The notes under the pieces are model-generated. The model had not been told where the DNA came from and did not search any database. It saw nothing but the letters and a program-made list of their open reading frames with translations. 45,266 bases of DNA, from NCBI GenBank assembly GCA_029213265.1, contig JARGNG010000037.1, positions 1 to 45,266 on the forward strand, written 5' to 3'. The position numbers and the translations under genes are program-made. The stretch is from Verrucomicrobiales bacterium. GTDB taxonomy: Bacteria; Verrucomicrobiota; Verrucomicrobiia; Verrucomicrobiales; DEV007. Below, in pieces: positions 42,570 through 45,266 of the stretch; position 1 is the stretch's first letter, and every line of letters begins with the position of its first letter.

Positions 42570-44996
42570 ATGGAAACCATACATACTGTCATGAGGTTCC
42601 GTTGTATCCTGGTGGCACTGACAACAGGGTGGATTACGCAATCTCCTGTCGCTGCCGAAGTGAGCTTCACCGGGACCTATTCCGGAGCCGGAACGACCGA
42701 AGAAGAGACCCGCGAAATCGAAGGTCTCTCGATTACGCTTCCTGCTGATCAGGACGATCTGCTTCCCTCTATCCTGCCTCTCATTCAGCAATATCGCGAA
42801 GAAAGATCCGTGGCTGCCCGAACGGAGGCGACCGCAATTCGCGAGGTGATCACGGAACAGGAAGACACGATCGCCAGCGTGGTAACGTCTCTTTTGCCGA
42901 TGGAGGGATTGAGTGACGACTTCCCCGCAAATTACGCGAATTCCCTGACCGAGCTGCAAAGCGTGATTGACGGATGGGAGTCCTGGTCCGGCAATCTGGA
43001 TCATATCCACCTCTACAATCGTGCCAGTGCAGCCCCCTTCTGGAACGAACAAACCAAGGTGCTGGATTTTGGTGAAATTCGCTATTCGTTTCCCGAACAG
43101 GGAGATTTGAACCTCGCGATCCTGCCCCCCTTCATCGCCCGCATCGGCGCCGGCGTCGATAAACTGAAAACCGACCGCAAATACGAAAGAGGATTCCGAT
43201 GGGACATCGGTCTCTACGCGCCTCCCGGAGTCAGCGCGGAAGTCGTTGCCGGCGACCTCGCAAAGCTCTTCCCAGTCCTGACAAACCTACAGCAGGAAGT
43301 CGCGAAACAGTTGGGAACAAAATGGATTCGCTATTTCCTTATCGAACGAATGCTCCGGAAAGAGATCGCCTTTCACTACTTCGACGGCAGCTCCGGCAAC
43401 CGCCATCTCGTTGAGGGACTCGCCCGCCTTTACCTGTTCGGCTTTCTCAACAAGGTGGAACCGGACCGGATGAACATACTCCTTCCCAACCTCGTCCATT
43501 TCCCGGTCGTGGAGGGACTCCCCCATGACAACTTCCAGCACGTGGAAGCGCTCGATCCTCTTGCCCCGGTCCCACCTGAGTCGGCCACCATCGCCAATCG
43601 TGTCCTGATGCTGGGATTGCTCAAGTCCTCGCAATCAATGGAAGGCGACTTCTTCCCTCTTCAACGCTTTGAAAAAGAGAACCTCCCCGTTCCGGAAAAT
43701 GGATTCAATCCGGTGAGCTTTGCCAGTGCCGTTCGGGGCGCCTACCCGAATCCGGATCAATCCTTTGCCGAAGCGGCCCGTGAGATTGCCACGCTCATGC
43801 GCAGCAATGCTCCGGTCTCGGCAGCTCAAGAAGAGGCCGACCCGGCGCAGAAGACAAAGTCGATCTTTCCGGAAACCTATCAGAAATATACTTTTGGAGA
43901 ACTGACCATCACAGCGCCCTCGTCCCTCGCCGATGCCGTCGCAGAACTCGGCCCGGCATGGAGCGCAGGTCTGGAAAAAACCGCGGAGACCCTGCGAAAG
44001 CGCTTTAATCGGAAACCTGTTCCCGCTATCCCCTTCGGCCAGGCAGACTATGCGGGACTTCGTCGTTATGGAGTCGAGGCAAAAGAGCCGGAGGTGGAGG
44101 CCTGGCTCCTGCAGACGGCGGTCACCAACAACGTCGAGCAGGCCTTTGCCCATCTCTTTGACGGCAACGAAATCGAGATCTGGTTCAAAGACGACCTCGT
44201 CGATTCCCTGAAACACTCGGGAAATACCGAACTGTTCGACTGGAATGAATCGACAGGAAAAGTGACCGCAAATTTCACATTCTCAATTCCGTCAGAACTA
44301 TTTCGCGGCGCCACCGTGGAAGAACTCCTCGAACGCTACGATGAAATCGAGGCTCCCGTTTTCCCGATCGTGATCACCGACAGCAAGGTCGCCGGGGGAA
44401 CCACGGAGGAGAAACTCGCCGCCATCCGAAACGGCGATTACCTGGTCGAAAAGCTGATCTCGGGAGCCGAAGAACTTTCACCCGGCGAACTGGCCGGAAC
44501 CCCCACCCGGCTTCTCGACGAAAAGCAGACGTTCTTTGTCGTCGTCCATGAAGTGGTCGAGGGATATTTGATCCGGGAGGTCATCGGGAGCCCCGACCGT
44601 CGCTGGTTTTGCGACGGACTTGCCAACTGGATCGCGATGCAGGAATGCGATCGCCGCTTCGGCCCGGGAACGGGCCGGGAAGTGATGCTGCGGATGTTTC
44701 CCCCTGAAAATTCCGATTCGCTCAAGCAAAAGGTGAACCTGCCGCGCTGGACCGCTCTCGAAAACCAGAGCGATCCCATCTCCGCCGCAAAAGGGCTTGA
44801 GGGTGCCTACTATGATTTCGCGACCCGCGCGATGGAACAGGCCCTGGCGGGGAAGGAATCAAATTTCATCCGGAAGTGGCTGGAGGAAATCCGGAAGACG
44901 AGATGGATTCGGACCCATTCCGGAACTGTGATCGACGGCTACCACCGGATTTCGGAAGGCGATTTGCAGGAGATTCTGGAGAAGGTAGTGCGCTAA
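42570..44996 (+). CDS. Large secreted protein with two degenerate peptidase-like halves
   Basis: An 808-residue protein with a signal peptide (about residues 1-30; ATG 42570, or 42591 inside it). I do not recognise the family. Two parts show a similar pattern: about 260-290 (RMLRKEIAFHYFDGSSGNRH, then VEGLARLYLF) and about 658-693 (VHEVVEGYLIREVIGSPDRR, then FCDGLANWIAM). The second resembles the helix pair of MA-clan zinc peptidases, but reads HEVVE rather than HExxH, and the first lacks the motif, so neither looks like a normal active site. Each is preceded by a beta-rich region. The two halves suggest an ancient tandem duplication. It starts 131 nt after the spondin-like gene; that gap shows no RNA gene or clear signal. 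Confidence 0.65.
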   Translation: METIHTVMRFRCILVALTTGWITQSPVAAEVSFTGTYSGAGTTEEETREIEGLSITLPADQDDLLPSILPLIQQYREERSVAARTEATAIREVITEQEDTIASVVTSLLPMEGLSDDFPANYANSLTELQSVIDGWESWSGNLDHIHLYNRASAAPFWNEQTKVLDFGEIRYSFPEQGDLNLAILPPFIARIGAGVDKLKTDRKYERGFRWDIGLYAPPGVSAEVVAGDLAKLFPVLTNLQQEVAKQLGTKWIRYFLIERMLRKEIAFHYFDGSSGNRHLVEGLARLYLFGFLNKVEPDRMNILLPNLVHFPVVEGLPHDNFQHVEALDPLAPVPPESATIANRVLMLGLLKSSQSMEGDFFPLQRFEKENLPVPENGFNPVSFASAVRGAYPNPDQSFAEAAREIATLMRSNAPVSAAQEEADPAQKTKSIFPETYQKYTFGELTITAPSSLADAVAELGPAWSAGLEKTAETLRKRFNRKPVPAIPFGQADYAGLRRYGVEAKEPEVEAWLLQTAVTNNVEQAFAHLFDGNEIEIWFKDDLVDSLKHSGNTELFDWNESTGKVTANFTFSIPSELFRGATVEELLERYDEIEAPVFPIVITDSKVAGGTTEEKLAAIRNGDYLVEKLISGAEELSPGELAGTPTRLLDEKQTFFVVVHEVVEGYLIREVIGSPDRRWFCDGLANWIAMQECDRRFGPGTGREVMLRMFPPENSDSLKQKVNLPRWTALENQSDPISAAKGLEGAYYDFATRAMEQALAGKESNFIRKWLEEIRKTRWIRTHSGTVIDGYHRISEGDLQEILEKVVR

Positions 44997-45179
44997 AATA
45001 TTCCCTCGATCTGGAGTAACGTGCCTCGGGGAATTGTCGCACGTAGCGCTTCTGGAGGCAATATTCCGCCCCGACCGCAAAGCCGGCGATCCACAATCAA
45101 AAAATCCTGAGGGCCTATTCAGCAGCTCTACCTCCGGGATCGGAGACAGGAGGGTCAGCGCTGCACCTAGGGCGTCGCA

Positions 45180-45265
45180 GGCATGTAGTAAATGGTTGGC
45201 ATGCCCCTGGTTGGTTGAGGAACCTTGGCGTCCTCGACCTGGCATCGCTCAGCCCAGCGATGCCA
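45180..45265. repeat. Three tandem hairpins at the right edge, REP-like or mobile-element end
   Basis: The 270-nt stretch after the last gene holds no credible CDS. Its right part has three inverted repeats in a row: GGCATG/CATGCC (45180-45185 with 45200-45205), GGTTGAGGA/TCCTCGACC (45213-45221 with 45231-45239, one G-U pair) and a perfect 10-bp stem TGGCATCGCT/AGCGATGCCA (45240-45249 with 45256-45265, 6-nt loop). This density of structure is unlike the rest of the window and resembles REP-type repeats or the terminal DNA of an IS200/IS605-like element. The window ends here, so the element, if any, is only partly visible. Confidence 0.5.
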
Positions 45266-45266
45266 C

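Noticed and set aside
44859..45245. 128-residue minus-strand reading frame at the right edge
   Set aside because: It overlaps the end of the 808-residue gene and runs through the hairpin region; composition and lack of a start signal make coding unlikely.
1..45266. CRISPR array, rRNA, prophage or integrase
   Set aside because: No regularly spaced direct repeats, rRNA-like stretches, phage structural genes or integrases were seen on either strand.

Overview
The window is a gene-dense bacterial chromosome segment. Genes abut or overlap by 4 nt, coding is on both strands, and several convergent pairs have almost no spacer. Recognisable Shine-Dalgarno sequences are scarce. A run of S1 sulfatases, a secreted FG-GAP/sialidase protein, a DUF1080 protein, a MoxR/DUF58/VWA operon ending in a VIT-domain giant and a prepilin-like protein all suggest a Verrucomicrobiota (PVC-group) organism of aquatic or glycan-degrading lifestyle. 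This placement is inference from gene content; no rRNA or tRNA is present to confirm it.

Layout. (1) 1-5.1 kb: the end of a pilin/secretion-type operon, a convergent glpD, a secreted protein with an internally duplicated architecture, and a YafK-type L,D-transpeptidase. (2) 5.2-15.5 kb: one co-directional catabolic operon. It holds a GntR/FCD regulator, a secreted FG-GAP plus sialidase-like fusion, three S1 sulfatases joined by 4-nt overlaps, a sodium:solute symporter, and a DapA/NanA-family aldolase. Together these look like a route for desulfating and trimming a sulfated, possibly sialylated, glycan, importing the released sugar and cleaving it. (3) 15.6-19.2 kb, minus strand: an RsmA(KsgA)-Nudix fusion, a hotdog acyl-CoA thioesterase, an esterase and a voltage-gated K+ channel with a C-terminal zinc ribbon. 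(4) 19.4-29.7 kb: a MoxR ATPase, DUF58, BatA-like VWA, VWA/GATase-like, secretin-like and VIT/VWA/SLBB-like operon, an envelope-associated chaperone-type system.

(5) 30.4-41.1 kb is the most striking region, a selenium island. On the minus strand the order is selD, selA, a PhnD-family lipoprotein, an ABC ATPase, two PhnE-type permeases, then selB. Divergently on the plus strand lie senB (selenosugar synthase family) and senA (selenoneine synthase, an EgtB homologue), overlapping by 4 nt. selD is itself a selenoprotein gene: an in-frame UGA at codon 17 falls exactly at the E. coli SelD Cys17 position and is followed at once by a SECIS-like hairpin. A reading that treats this UGA as a stop truncates the protein and loses its catalytic N-terminus. 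The island thus appears to combine selenium uptake (PhnDCEE-like, inferred), activation (SelD), selenocysteine synthesis and insertion (SelA, SelB) and small-molecule selenium metabolism (SenA, SenB). Not in the window: tRNA-Sec (selC), the hercynine-forming methyltransferase EgtD, and any other evident selenoprotein.

(6) 41.1-45.3 kb: small secreted proteins (one with a spondin-like domain), a large secreted protein with two degenerate peptidase-like halves, and a non-coding right end with three tandem hairpins that resembles a dispersed repeat or the edge of a mobile element.
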